Shown here: positions 43,300-55,249 of the stretch, one piece after another
How the letters are laid out: every line of letters starts with the position of its first letter
How positions within the stretch are numbered: the stretch's first letter is position 1
Source: Palaemon carinicauda
Taxonomy: Eukaryota > Arthropoda > Malacostraca > Decapoda > Palaemonidae
NCBI RefSeq assembly: GCF_036898095.1
Contig: NC_090751.1
Span: 89,631,883 to 89,695,882, forward strand
Direction of reading: 5' to 3'
Length of the DNA stretch: 64,000 nt
Translations under genes and position numbers: made by a program
The notes under the pieces: model-generated
The model's database searches: none
What the model was told of the DNA's origin: nothing
Seen by the model: only the letters and a program-made list of their open reading frames with translations

Positions 43300-43469
43300 T
43301 GGTTCTGTGTTTACATTGAGTACTGAGTACCTGCTCGACAGATGGCGCTGTTGATGTACACCCCCTACCTGCATAGCGATCGCTGGCGTATTTTGAACGT
43401 AGAGTTTTTCTGTCGGGCAGCAGAGCTGCAGCTTATATAATCACCGGCTAAGTTTAATATTGAAAAATA
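43300..43469. repeat. Right ITR of the 37-kb element
   Basis: Inverted partner of 36,950-37,140. The outer end reads CGGCTAAGTTTAATATTGAA and matches the second half of the ICR in inverted orientation. Confidence 0.95.
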
Positions 43470-43693
43470 CAAATACCATGCATATGTAAACATCAACAAA
43501 ATTAGTTTTTAAGAATAAAATATAAGTACAGTAACTTCCTAATCTGTTGAGTGAAGAACTATAAATAAATCTGAGGACGATGTTTTTAAAAACAGATGTA
43601 TTTGCTTCAGATTCCAAGTAAATGAAAGTAGAGGGATGCTGTTACAATTTCTAAATTTTGAATTTTAAAGCTACCGTCTACACTTGAACATAC

Positions 43694-43833
43694 CTCACAA
43701 TCTTTCTTGGCTATTTCTGTGTTGGCCCCTTCTTCAAAAGACGGCTGGTGAAATTTTTCTTCTTTACAGTCAGTCTCTGAAGACTCTGACCCATTTTTTG
43801 AAGGCTTTTCTTCCTTGAAAATCTCCTCTTCCT
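43694..43833 (-). CDS. BRD8: BRD8 homologue, acidic exon
   Basis: A 140-bp exon lies between an acceptor (TTTGCAG before 43,833) and a donor (TGTGAG|GTATGT). It encodes EEEIFKEEKPSKNGSESSE, then TDCKEEKFHQPSFEEGAN and TEIAKKDCE. Acidic and disordered, like the region N-terminal to the BRD8 bromodomain. Phase fits the 36.2-kb exon downstream (phase 0). Its leading AG completes a codon from an upstream exon ending in one base, compatible with either candidate exon near 60 kb. The evidence is splice sites, phase and composition, not a specific domain. Confidence 0.72.
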
Positions 43834-45587
43834 CTGCAAATAAGATAATTTAGGAGAAATATTTTCAAATTTCTAGTGGGCACTGACAAAATATCCACAT
43901 TCTATAAATCTACAAAAACTGAATAGAAAACCCAAAGGAATATTTAGTTATGTAATTAGAAAATACAGACTAAAATAAATGGACATATCATGCTCTATTA
44001 TAACAAAATAGGGGAAAAATCTTTTGCAAAATTTAGGAAAAATTTATAAGCATTCATACATCTAGCAAATATCTTGTTCCAATTGTATAGCATAAATACC
44101 TTTGATTCTAAAAATTAGATGAATCAATACTTCAACATAATCATCAAAACTCATGTGAATAAGATAATTGAAGAGCCATAAACAAATTATACCCCATCAA
44201 AAGAAAATAATGTTTTGTGTACAGCATACAGTAAGCAAATTCCTAAAATTTTCATAAATAGGAGAACATGTTTCGGACTCCAGGTTCAACCAGTTGTCAC
44301 AAGAACAGATAACAGTGTACAGAGTGACACTTGATTACATTCAACTATAAATTATTTGTTTTGAAAGGATTCAAAAGCTCCAAAACCAATTCTTACCTAC
44401 ATTTGGAGAATATATGCTCTTTACTTTTGAATGCTATTTGAGATTTTCCAATTTAATCGAGTCCAAAACTGAGCCCCAAAAATTTCATATCGATAAAAAG
44501 GAATAAAAGCACAACTCCATTTCAATTCAACATTACCATTTGTCGAGGTAAGGTAACACACACCCGCAAGTTTTGAAAAACCCCTCGTAATTGATATACT
44601 GTACCCTTAATGACACTACCAGGCCCCCTACTTTCTTATATAACTAGAAAACTAGTGCATCTCAGCCCTGAAAAAAATGAAAATAATAATATTAATAGAG
44701 ATAAAACACCAAATACGGGAAAAAAGTTAAGAGATACATAACATCAAATTGGAGACAGTCATAGCTGTATAACACCAGGCCTTAAAAATTTACTGACATA
44801 CAGTACAGTATTGCATCGGTTTTGACTACTTTTGTCTGTTATACTGTATAACTAAGAATTATTTGTTGTATTTGGTCTTGTATAAATCAATAGTTGTATT
44901 TTCGATTAAGGTGCATTCACAACTATAAAGTGTGAATACTACAAAGCTTAACTGTAAAGCATTGAGTTATGCAATATCAAATAGGGCACAGAATACTATG
45001 CAGTATAACAAGATTAAGTACAGACTGCTACTCTTAGTATGCTAATTTCCAAGCCTGTGTGTAATAATGTTTAATATTTTGTCTTTTCTATCCATACCTG
45101 TTCTATAGTTAGTAGAATAAATGTGATTAAATAGTCTTAAAATTTGCTTCATGGCATTCAAGGGTCTTCAAGAAAGGAGCAGCATCCATAGCTACTAATT
45201 TTTAACTCTCAATAGTTCTCCAATCAGCAGCTTTCATCTTACAACCTTTAAACCAGTCTTAACGTTATCAAGATAAAACACTTGAGTAAGAAAAAAATTG
45301 TATCGCACATGTTTATGGGGTTGAAGCGAAACAGATACCTTTAGACCTGTTCATGTTAAATGACTTGGCTGGCCATGAGAGAAAGAGGCAGCAACTTTGG
45401 AATCCTTTATCTAATTAAGTAATTGGTACTTGGTACCAGCCACTTGACTAATTTAAAGCCCTGGGATCTCAAAAAATACTAGTATCATCATTTACTACAG
45501 AAATGGCAGCAAATCAATATTCAACAAATGAGGGCAATATTTTGATAAATAAAAAGTAACTGACAAATAACAAAAGATCAACAATAT
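43834..45587. other. BRD8 intron sequence, no feature seen
   Basis: AT-rich; no ORF above background, no recognised repeat ends. Confidence 0.5.
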
Positions 45588-45837
45588 AACAAATTTGGAA
45601 ATAATTTGTATTTTTCCTAACATAAAAACCGGGAGCTATTTATAATAGGGTATTACTTTCGGCGCAGCTGAAAGACGAGCCATGATAATTTTAGTGAGGG
45701 ATAACTACCCCATCCGCTAGTTAGCGGGTGGGGGGTGGGGTAGACTGGCTACCTCGCTCACTCACACACCTCTCGGCAGAGTAACCACTTTGCTTTATGG
45801 CAGGACTTCTCGGGGGACAGGGTGGCGGGCCAATTTG

Positions 45838-45940
45838 TATAAATAGCTCCAGGTTTGTATGTTAGGAAAAATACAAATTATTTCCAAATTTGTTATTTGT
45901 TCCGACACAGATACAAACCTTCGCTATTTATAATAGGGTG
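45838..45940. repeat. ICR of the 45.6-kb element
   Basis: AGCTCCAGGTTTGTATGTTAGG...CCAAATTTG complements the left outer end. TTTGTTCCGACACAGATACA...TATTTATAATAGGG complements the right outer end at 58,400-58,447. This proves that the short stretch beyond the LINE is the detached tip of the right ITR. Confidence 0.88.
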
Positions 45941-46435
45941 ACTTACTCTTAGGAGAGAGGAAGTCCTCACCAACTGGCCTTGGTCATGACCCGGGGTCCT
46001 CTCTATTTCGATCTGTGATCGATAGTAGAAGGGACCTTACCCTCGCTAAAATCAAGTGCCGATATGAGGTAATGCACTGATAACGGCCTGCAGAAGCTTG
46101 TGTGTGAGTGGAACAAACAGTGTGGCTTGTCTTTAACATAGGAACTCAAGTACAGAACCTATTGTTCTTAAAGACTTACCCAATACCCTCCCTCTAAAAG
46201 GTATTGGGGACGTAACAAAGTATTCTTCTATACTTGGAGGCACAAGGGAAATGGGTCTTACCTGCAGCGAGGCGAGATCAGCTATGCTAAGGCTTGCGGG
46301 GCTGTTTTCCCCAGAGGAGAGAAGGTGAAAGGAAGAAAGGAGCCAGACATTCTTACTCATTCACCCCAGACTAATCCGGGTAGCCTCAGCCCCCAACCCT
46401 CTGCTACTTGTCCATCAAGGACCCTGAGGTGTTTA

Positions 46436-46600
46436 GACCATTTGTTGTGCGACCACCACAGGACCAATGGAAAAGGTCTCCATGTCCTTGTCGGTTACAT
46501 CTTTGCAGGTAGTGGGCGTGAAGGTCGATTGATGCTTTCACATGCCCACTTAAAGTATCTGCACCACAGAGTAGTTTCTTGAACGCCAGGGACGTAGCAA
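46436..46600 (-). pseudogene. Recombinase C-terminal remnant
   Basis: The minus strand reads KHQSTFTPTTCKDVTDKDME, then SIGPVVVAQQMV and a TAA, matching the end of the recombinase of the 28.6-kb element (QNTFTSHYLKD ... LGPIVVAQQGI). The tyrosine position is lost (TTC for HYL), and stops occur just upstream. Confidence 0.65.
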
Positions 46601-49600
46601 CGCCAGTGACGTTACGAGATCTGGGTCTTAGGATGGAGGAGAGTCTAGATTAAGAGTAACCTCAATTGCCTTCAGATCCCAGAGGGGAAGAAAATCCTTG
46701 AGGTCCTCCTCTTGACCTTCCCCGTGCTGGTCAACAGTGCCGACACACGGGAGCGAGCTGGTATCGTTCTTTTAAGGTAACCCCACAGACTCCTCACCGG
46801 GTAAAACTCCAGTTGATGGGTTTCCGGTTACCGAACGAAGACTCTTTATTCAAAATGGGCTGCACCTAGGGTACAGCATACTCGGATTTGAGTCTTGACA
46901 ATCCATTCAGGGACGCCGCTGAGGATTACTTCTCCCCGTCTCCTAGGGTAGGAGACATCAGAGGTTGGATCATACAACACTAACTCTCTTGGTCAAAAGC
47001 CCAAGTGAGTAGAAAAGGCGTCTTCCGTGTAAGGAGGCGATCTGCTGCTGGGCCTACGGTTCGTAGAGAGGGGCCTCCAGAGACTGAAGGATCCGAACCG
47101 CGTTCCCAGGAGGAGGTTGATATCCGACGGGGGACAAGTTATCTCAAACTTGCATAAGTAAAGGCATCGATGGGAGAGAATCCCCTTCCACGACATCAGT
47201 CACCAAGGACCGAACACTTCGCCTGGAAGACCGACGTTGAAAAGTGTCTGAGGTGCCTAGACATCTTTTCCGTAACCTGATGCAAAGGCCTCTCTGAGAG
47301 GGGTGGTGTAGGATCGTCCCAGGCAAGAAGTCGAAGCAAAGCTACGGCTTAGGAAAGTGTTAGCATGTGGCATCTTGGAAGATCGTGCCGTGAAGGAAGA
47401 TCCCTCGAAACCCCGTCAGGAGCTGTAGAAGGTCCGGGAACCATTCTGCGGGTTGCCATAGCAAAGCTATTGGAGCTCCCTTAGGGACTGCAGAAAGTCT
47501 GGGAACCATTCTGCGGGATGCCATAACGAAGCTATTGGAGTTATTGGTAAGATTCTGCTTATCCTGACTTGGCTGAGGACTTTTTCACCAGACCGAATAG
47601 GGGGGGAAAAAAACAAGGTACACCTCTAGGCCACCCCACCGATCTTGGAATACATTTTGTTTGAGGGCCTGGGGAGCAGTGGAGTGGGAGCCTGAAGATC
47701 AGGGCCGCTGCGAGCATAACCACACTCGGGAACCCCACAAATTTGAGACATTGTTGGATACAAGATGATTCCAAGACACTAGGAGCCCACTATCTGTGTG
47801 GTTTTGCAACCACATTCCTATACCAGGAATGACACTAGTTGTCCTCTGTCCATCTGAGGCTTCGTACTGTTAGATGGTTCTCTAAGAGAGGTGAATGCTG
47901 GTACCTTTCTGAATCGGGCCAACAGACGAGGATGAAATGGTATGGAATATGCCCCCCCCCCCTCTCTCTCTCTTTTAATGCATTATAGAGAGCATCAGGT
48001 TCAGAGGGAAGACCCATCATCCGTGGATTGTCCAGCGGTGAGTGGGGGGGGGGAGTGCATGGCAATAAACACACCTCGAGATGATGTCGACATGTGTAAC
48101 TAATTGCACGTTCTTGCAACGAAGGGGAACAGCTGTTCTCCCTCCCACTGCCACTAATCCAGCGTGGTTGGCTGAATAAGACCGATATCAAATGGTAAAC
48201 CAGTTAATCAGTACAGCTTATGTTATAATAGCGAATCTCCGTAGAGATCGCCTTCCGGACAAGAGACTGTACGGTAATCACTGAACGCATCCAACCAAAC
48301 CCAAGAGGGGATTGAGACGTATCTTCAATCCATTGTTAGGTGGGTAAAGAGCATAAGTCTACTACGGAGTAGTAACACCGAACTGTGCGCATGACAAGCA
48401 TACACGCGTAGTTCGACTTAAAAGTCATGTCCGGAACTCAGTTGGAGAACGTTAGAAACGTTCGTAACGGAGGTTTCCCGTTCTTAGGACAAAAAAACGT
48501 TCGTACTTCGCCAGCTCCAATCAGTAAACTAGCATTTATATTAGATGTTCCCTACTAGGGAACAGATATGCTTATGAGAAGTTTCCAGCTAAAGCCTTTG
48601 TAGGGGACTAAGAATTCCAATCGGGGAAAAGGAAAAAATGCCTATAAGGAGGCAGAACGTAAATGCCGTATGTCTGGTTACAGGAAAGTAGCCAAGTAAT
48701 GTACTGAATAACCTGGTTTCAGTAAGGAATATAAATATACAACTTAATAGAACGGAGTTCTAATTGGAAGATGTATATAGCCCTTATTGGCAGAAAGATC
48801 GCTTGCACGCATATATATACTTGTCCATTTGCGCTAGCGCATGCGTATTCTCTGCCTCCAGGAAATGTTTGCAACGAATCCGGTTGCGGGAATAATGTAT
48901 ATGCGACGAATCGCAACATTATTGCCGAAAGAATTTTGATCGTTGACTAACTGTAATATTTTCTTGAATGAGAGCGAACATGTTTTCAAACAAAATATAC
49001 AGTTATAGAGGCGATCATTCGCCTTTGGTTTACCCATCCTCTATATGTGAGGGGCTAGCCAGTGTTCATTACACAGAAACGGATGTCTGTTTACCTGTGG
49101 GCGGGGTTTGAAACGTTCGTAACGTAACGAAAAAATGCCCACGCTGTTGCTATCGTTCTTTAACGTTAGCTAACAATGTTCCTTCAGGAACAATAACCCT
49201 GTAAGGATAGAATAAAAAGTCTCAGAAGACTATCATGTAAAAAGGCAAGTCGTTATACCCACGGTACAATGACGGGGGAGGCTGCCTCCATCAAACAGTA
49301 GAACCGAGTTTAAGACAATAACCTCGCGGTTTTATCTTGGCTAGAGTGCATGCTCCGGGAAGGCTTACGGCCATCATGAAGTTTTAACACCCATTGAAGT
49401 TTTGTAAAAACTTCTCAGGAACGAGTCTCCCAAAAAAGGGTGAAGTCTCGTATGTGGGGGTTTGTTTCAAGAAGACCAGACATAATTGCCATCGATCGCT
49501 TACCTATAGGGGTTGCCATCGAACGCTTTCTCGATAGCGGATAGGGGAAATGAACTGCAATGTAAGAATTTTTCATTCCCCGCTCATTTCCATCTGCTAA

Positions 49601-50020
49601 CCAAACCACTCGAAGTGGGAGAGCGGAGGAAAGATGACGGTGGTTCGTTCGAAAACGAAAGGATCGGTGCTGGCGAAACCAGACTGGCTGATATAGTAAT
49701 CAGCTGGGAGTGTAGAGTGACATATCAAGTCACACCTTTGGAAGACCCATCCCGTAGAGGGGGGGGGAGGTCGACCATAGAGTTTTCAGGAAAACTCTGG
49801 ATCGCAGAAACAGAGAGATTCGGATGAGAACCTAGGGGTTCAGAATCTATTAGTGAATTCCTTTCTCATGACCTAAAGGGATGTTGCTGAGAACCAACAG
49901 GAACTCTGTCGCTGATTCCTGATGGAATTTCCAGGAATCATCTTACGTGAACAGGACCCAAAGGAACTGTGTCATAGTTACCTGTAGAGATTCGTAAACC
50001 TTTAGGCAGTAGGCATCCCT
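46600..50020 (-). pseudogene. Unreadable pol remnants of the 45.6-kb element
   Basis: Order and distance predict recombinase, RNase H and RT here, but frames change every 100 bases or so. The clearest piece is an FFPP word with GWPRG near 47.6 kb, equivalent to the FPP block after RNase H in the other elements. C and T homopolymers at 47,949-47,970 add to the disruption. No YxDD box was placed. Confidence 0.4.
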
Positions 50021-51057
50021 CTGTCATCAGAGTAAAACACTTGATGACGATGTTCGCGAAACTCTTGATGACGATGGGCGCGCGAACAATTCATGGGATG
50101 AGAGTTCAAAAACTCTGTCATGAGAGTAAACCTCTTGTGCACTCGTGAACACTTCGCGCAACGAGAGTCCGAAAAACTCTGTCATATAAGCATGGCTATG
50201 ATCACGAGAACCCAAAGGTTCAGCTTGAACTGCGTTGTGAGACCCCGAAGGATCGCGCTCCTATCGAATCGTGTGCGCCAATATGGTTGTGCGCTCTTGC
50301 GCCAAACTGTTGGTAGGCGGAAGGGAGCTCACGTGCGCCTCTCCCAATTGTGCGCACCTGGAGCGCATGAGATTGTTCGCGCACCTGGCGCGCATAAGGT
50401 TTCTCGCTCGCATGGCGCGCGACAGGATGTTCACGTGCATGACGAGCAATAGGCTGTTCGTGCATATGGCGCGCCATAGGATGAACCTGCGCGCCATGAT
50501 CGCCATTTTCTTTGCGCGCGCCAAGTCGGTCTTGCGCGGCAATTTGGCCGTGCGCGCCAACTTGGTCGTGCGCACGAGAGCTCTCAGGTTGTTGAGAAAA
50601 CTCACTACTACGCTCACCCGAAGGTTCACAATACAGTAGCTTGTTGTATGAGCACGAACGATCAACACAATGAGAGTTTAAAAACTCTCTGTCATAATAA
50701 GAATGACTCTGGTCACGAGAACCCGAAAGTTCAACGTGAACTGTGTTGCGCGAACATGAAGGAGCAATGCAACGAGAAACCGGAATTTCTCTGTCACGAA
50801 ACACCGAAGTGTTAGCGCGACTAGAGTTACGAGAGCCCGAGGGTTCAGCGTAACTAATGTTACGAGACCCCGAAGGGTCAGCGCGACGAGAAACCGAAGT
50901 TTCCCTGTCACAACACACTGGAGTGTTAGAAGTTATGAGAGCCCAAGGGTTCTGCGTAACTAATGTTACGAGACTCCGAAGGGTCAGCGCAATGAGAAAC
51001 CGAAGTTTCCCTGTCACAAAACACCGAAGTGTCAGAGTGACTAAAATTACGAGAGCC
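50020..51057 (-). repeat. Degenerate short tandem repeats, left block
   Basis: Words such as GAGACCCCGAAGGGTCAGCG, AACCGAAGTTTCC and AACACCGAAGTGT recur at irregular intervals, and a 265-residue minus-strand frame reads as variants of DPSGSRNISYAEPSGSRN. The pattern resumes at 54,706, so the DNA transposon interrupted one continuous array. A 50,280-50,560 subsection is rich in GCGCGCCA words. It may be an expanded region of gag; the repeated GSRN frame is open over about 800 bp. Confidence 0.7.
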
Positions 51058-51060
51058 CAA

Positions 51061-51285
51061 TAGTCCAGCCGTTTTCAGTAAAAATCGTTCAAATTTGGTT
51101 AAAAGCACCAAGTTTGCATAAAGTTAGCTTGAGATGTACCTTTTGAAATGTGATAGAGACCCATTTGATATCTTTCCAATATGGCCGCCAAAAATCTGGA
51201 AAATGCTGCTATTTGGAGTATTTTCATCGTATAGTCACAATTTTGGAGTCTAAACCTATATTTTCAAGGATGTTCTAAACATTAA
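51061..51285. repeat. Left terminal inverted repeat of the nested DNA transposon
   Basis: Runs from TAGTCCAGCC to GGATGTTCTAAAC and matches the complement of 54,462-54,705 with scattered substitutions and a roughly 20-bp gap; shared words include GTACCTTTTGAAATGTGATA and TCTTTCCAATATGGCCGC. Confidence 0.93.
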
Positions 51286-51542
51286 AAGCAAATGTGGGCA
51301 CTTAAGATAAATATTTAAGGAGCAAATGGCCTTTTTGTTACAGAAATTGCCTACAAAAATATTAAACCGGCTGTAATCATATTTGTTCTGTAATTTAACG
51401 CAAAGTAAAGAATGTATTTGAATGTCAAACATAAGTACAGTGTTTTATTAACTCAATATGAAGAGTTTTATATTAACTTAATCCCAAAATAGGTCTTATC
51501 CTAGTAACCATCAATTGCTAGTACAGTACTGAAATGACTAAT

Positions 51543-54362
51543 TTAAGTACACAGTCTAATCACACACAGGCAACAATCCCCCCCCCCCCCCATACAGGAA
51601 ACTGATGCTTGAGGCAGATCTGACCAATAGGGTTCCCATGCATTTCCAGGTCCTTTCATCCAACCCCATTCAACAGGTGAAGGTAACACGGGATTGAGGA
51701 GAAGTGACTGGCCCCAAACATGACCCGCTTGATAAGATGCTCTTATGACATGCTGGTAGAGAGCAGCAGAAGTTGGTGGTATGAAATCAATAGACCTGCC
51801 TTTCCTGGTGTAGAGATCTTTTCTCGCTTCATAAGCTGATGTGGCAGATGTCATAAAGCAGAACAACAAATCGCTCAAGGTTTGCCATGTGCTGTTCAAT
51901 TCTCTCCTGTGTTGGTACATTCCCAAGGTCTGCAAACACCTCGGTTACACTTTCACATATTTGCCACGTCTCCCAAGAAGATTTCTTCTCTTTACCAGCA
52001 AAGGAGGATGTGTTGTCACACTCGCTGAAGGCATGAAACATAGGCAGAGCTCGACACTTTGGACCTAGAGAACCAGCTATGATGTATACAGGGATATATT
52101 TGAAGTTGTCCCCAACCCCAAAGCTGATTCACAGTTCACTTGCATGAATTGGAAGACACAATGCTATAGCTAACACTACTACATCAGTGTCCACAGTTCT
52201 GATCATGATCCTCTCACAACCATGTTGAACAGCATCTTTTGCATGGAGAAGCAGCCTTGTGTCTGCTTCCTCATGGGAGCACAGAGATATTTGATCAATA
52301 CTGTCCCTCTGGGGGTTGCAAAGGACCAACTCTCCTTTTGTGGACATAATTTGCTTGCCCTATGGACAGCGACAGTAGTACATTGATCCGCTAGAAAACT
52401 GAAGAGCTCGGCTTTGTTTGCATCACACCGCAAGAAAGCCTTCCAGTTGCCAGGAACAGGAGTGTTAGCCTTTACTTTTCTGCGGTCCCCCTCTCTTCTG
52501 AGACTCCTAGCAGTCGCCTTCAGACTGTCTTGGAAGTACTGATCAAAGATAATATCAACTCTTCTAGCTGACTCCAGTTGACGCTTTACATGTGGTACAA
52601 ATACCTGATCAGCATACTCTTGAAATGTTCTTGATGCACCTGGGTTAAGCATTTTAACAATGGCAGCCTCATCTACTGTAGAAGAACTGCATCAGTATCA
52701 GGCTTGTCCTTGATTGTGGTACTATGCTGTGTAAGGAATGGGAGAAGATCAGCTTTGGTCCCATGTTGAAGTTTTCCACCCTGCGACAATGATGGTGGAC
52801 TGGACTGATTCTCATGGCGGAAAAACTCATCAATATCCCCATCTCTCACTTGGCAAGACACATACAGTTTAGAGAAAAGAGAACAGTCTTGTTTCAATGA
52901 TGAAATTTGTTGCTTCTCCTTTAACACTTTGCAGGTAGGCTGGCTGCTGAATAGAGGAAATTTGTTCCTTTTGATAGGGTCTGTCAGACTTTTGGTTCTG
53001 TCTTCCAGCAGTTCCTTCACAAAATCACTATATTGTTCATTTCCCCCCCTTTTGATATGCCTTATGGTTTCTATAATCTCTTTGTCTACAACATCCTGGG
53101 TGCCTAATACAAGATGATCATATGAATCTTCCATGAATGGATTTCTTATGTCTTCTAATGTATCACACAAGGATTTGACTTGCTTTCTGTATGTTGTCTG
53201 TACCCCCTGTTGAGCTTCATGGTGTCTTTGGTCTGAATGCTTTTCCGCCTGTCCCAGGAGTCCTTCCACCAGTTTTAAACTCATTCACAACTCTTGACAC
53301 TTCTGGCCCAGCCACCATCCATCTTTGGAGTTGTGCACTGTTTTCAGTTAGGCCCACAGCACCACCATCTCCTTTAATCTGTTTGTTGTTCTGTTCGTGA
53401 GCTTGGTCTAATGGGATGCCAAAAAATGAGTTGTGTTTTGTGAACAAACTTTCCCTCTGAGAATTCAGCAGCAACCTCAGGATGCATCAAATCTAGGGAA
53501 GCCATATCTCTAATATGCACTGCAACCCAACGAGCATAATTGGGGTGGTCAAGTGCAAAGAACCATGGGGCCAGCTTTTTGAGTGCAGCCTTGTACAGAT
53601 TGAAGTTGCCTTGTCGCAGTGACAGAGGAAATCCATCAAAGCTAGTTCTGGGTCAAGTGTGATGGACCAGAAGTTAAACATAGGGACTGTATTTTCCATT
53701 TTCACTCTCCATTGCTCAAAGCTTAGAGGATCTGTGGTGTGGTCTTCTGTTTGGTGACGCTTGTAGGCTCTATCCATGAGAATGTACAAGCTCCCTGCAG
53801 TCACCTGGTGGGCATACCTCATTCTCATTATATGTGCAGCCTTCAGGAAGGAATCTGCAGTACCTTGTGAGGCTATCTCTGCCTGCACAAGGGTGTTAGT
53901 CCATCCAGTTCCTTCCAGCCAGTCTCCAAGAACTTTGAGAAAGGCCAGCTCAATGTGTAAGCCACCAAACATCACTACAACTTGGTTCTCACCGTGAATG
54001 TTGGGGTATTACCATTGGAGTTGTTTGTCAATAGCATACAGTGGCTGATCACAGGCAACTACATGGATCTGAACAGGATTCAGAAAATCCACTGCATTCT
54101 TCACAACTTTCATAGTATGGGCAATCATGGCACTTGACTTAGCCTCCTCATAGAACAGTGGGAGCAATGAGCTGATGTCGGAAGGAGCAGGCTGTTCTGT
54201 GTGGACCTGATCATTATGGTATGCAGCGCAGGATGTCTTTAGGTCTGTTGATGACTCCGCTTCAATCTCTTCTTTCACATGTTTCAACCACCTGCAAAAT
54301 GATTGTAAAACAAACAAAATGGTTGTCACTGTAGAACTGTAAGAGACAGATAACAACAACAT
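51543..54362 (-). pseudogene. Nested transposon protein with PIN/XPG-like nuclease motifs, frameshifted
   Basis: Reading downward from 54,362, an N-terminal part includes APSDISSLLPLFYEEAKSS. At 53,975 comes FGGLHIELAFLKVLGDWLEG, then WSITLDPELALMDF, then after a frame change FFGIPLDQAHEQNNK and RWMVAGPEVSRVV. At 52,650 is DIIFDQYFQDSLKATARS, then CSHEEADTRLLLHAKDAV, RTVDTDVVVLAIAL and FHAFSECDNTSSFAGK. The E-ADTR, D-TDVV and ECD-T-S acidic motifs in that order suggest a PIN/FEN1-like nuclease. I recognise it as a protein type found in very many copies in invertebrate genomes without assigned function. At least five frame changes or stops make this copy dead. Confidence 0.65.
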
Positions 54363-54461
54363 TTAGAACAATTTTTTGGTATGTTTGACTTATTTCAGAA
54401 TTCAAATGGGCATTTGCTGGTAAAATATTGTTCTCCTGTACTTATTTTTATTCTCAGTTTA

Positions 54462-54705
54462 GAACATCCTTTAAAATATAGGTAAAGACTCCAAACTTGT
54501 AACTATACGATGAAAATCGTTCGAATAGCAGCATTTTCCTGAATTTTGGCGGCCATCTTGAAAAAAGCGGCCATATTGGAAAGATATCACATGGGTCTCT
54601 ATCACATTTCAAAAGGTACATCAAAAGCTAACTTTGTGCAAAACTTGGTGTTTTTAACCGAATGTGAACGATTCCTCCATATTTTTACCGAAAACGGCTG
54701 GACTA
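54462..54705. repeat. Right terminal inverted repeat of the nested DNA transposon
   Basis: Inverted partner of 51,061-51,285. It contains an extra GGCGGCCATCTTG/GCGGCCATATTGG near-duplication, which accounts for its greater length. Confidence 0.93.
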
Positions 54706-54708
54706 CAA

Positions 54709-54990
54709 GGGTTCTGCATAACTAATGTTACGAGACCCCGAAGGATCAGCGTAACGAGGAACCGAGGTTCCTCTGTCACGAGGCCCCGAAAGGTCAGCGT
54801 GATTGATGGCACAAGTTCCCGAAGGCTCAACGTTACCATTGTTAGGAGAGCCCGAAGGTTCAGCGTAACTAAAACCCGAAGGTTTTGAGCGGAGTCCCGA
54901 AGGACTCCTAATGTCATGAGAACCAGCAGGAGCAACATGACGAGAGCCCGAAGACTCAACGATCACGCCAGCCCAAAGGGTGATCGAACG
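54709..54990 (-). repeat. Degenerate short tandem repeats, continuation
   Basis: Resumes the GAGACCCCGAAGGATCAGCG / CGAAGGTTCAGCGTAAC pattern of the left block straight after the CAA duplication. The minus-strand frame again reads PSGSRNISYAEP and related words. Confidence 0.75.
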
Positions 54991-55249
54991 GGACCCCGAA
55001 GGATCAAGGAGAACCAGCAGGTTTAAGATAACACCTCCGCATAAGAGGTTTGTTCTCCCGAAGGAGAATGTTGCTTAAGAGAAGGCTCTCGCTCCGCCCC
55101 TGAAGGAGAACCATAAGCATAACGGGGGACCGCAGATGCCCAGAGGCGGTCTTCACTCGAGGACGAGAGACTCGTTCCCCTGAAGGGATAACCTGCTTCG
55201 GAGAAAGATCTGCCACCTCTCTTGTGGATCAGCATGCTCCTACAAGTTA

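Larger units (their letters stand above)
36950..43469 (-). mobile_element. Near-intact DIRS-type retrotransposon with identical ITRs
   Basis: A 6.5-kb element with inverted repeats (36,950-37,140 and 43,300-43,469) that look identical over about 150 bp from GGTGATTATATAAGCTGCAG inward. It carries an ICR at about 37,190-37,300 and, on the minus strand, long open frames for gag (659 residues), RT, RNase H and tyrosine recombinase with catalytic residues intact. Only a frame break between RT and RNase H and one between the Cys-rich domain and gag body remain. Identical ITRs and open frames make it the youngest insertion here. It lies 225 bp past the donor of the 43.8-kb BRD8 exon, sense to the gene. 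Confidence 0.94.
51061..54705 (-). mobile_element. DNA transposon with long TIRs and CAA target duplication (Academ-like?)
   Basis: Ends TAGTCCAGCCGTTTTC (left) and its complement (right) open terminal inverted repeats of about 225-245 bp, flanked by CAA on both sides (51,058-51,060 and 54,706-54,708). The unoccupied site CCCAAGGG is present in a neighbouring repeat unit at 50,945. It encodes, on the minus strand, a set of frameshifted segments with PIN/XPG-nuclease-like motifs. A 3-bp duplication plus an XPG-like nuclease fits the Academ superfamily (AcademX branch), but I cannot confirm the transposase. hAT (8-bp), piggyBac and Kolobok (TTAA) are excluded by the duplication. Confidence 0.75.

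Noticed and set aside
50271..50639. Plus-strand Arg/Ala-rich ORF in the repeat block
   Set aside because: It follows from the GCGC-rich repeat; the opposite strand is also open and no start context or homology is visible.
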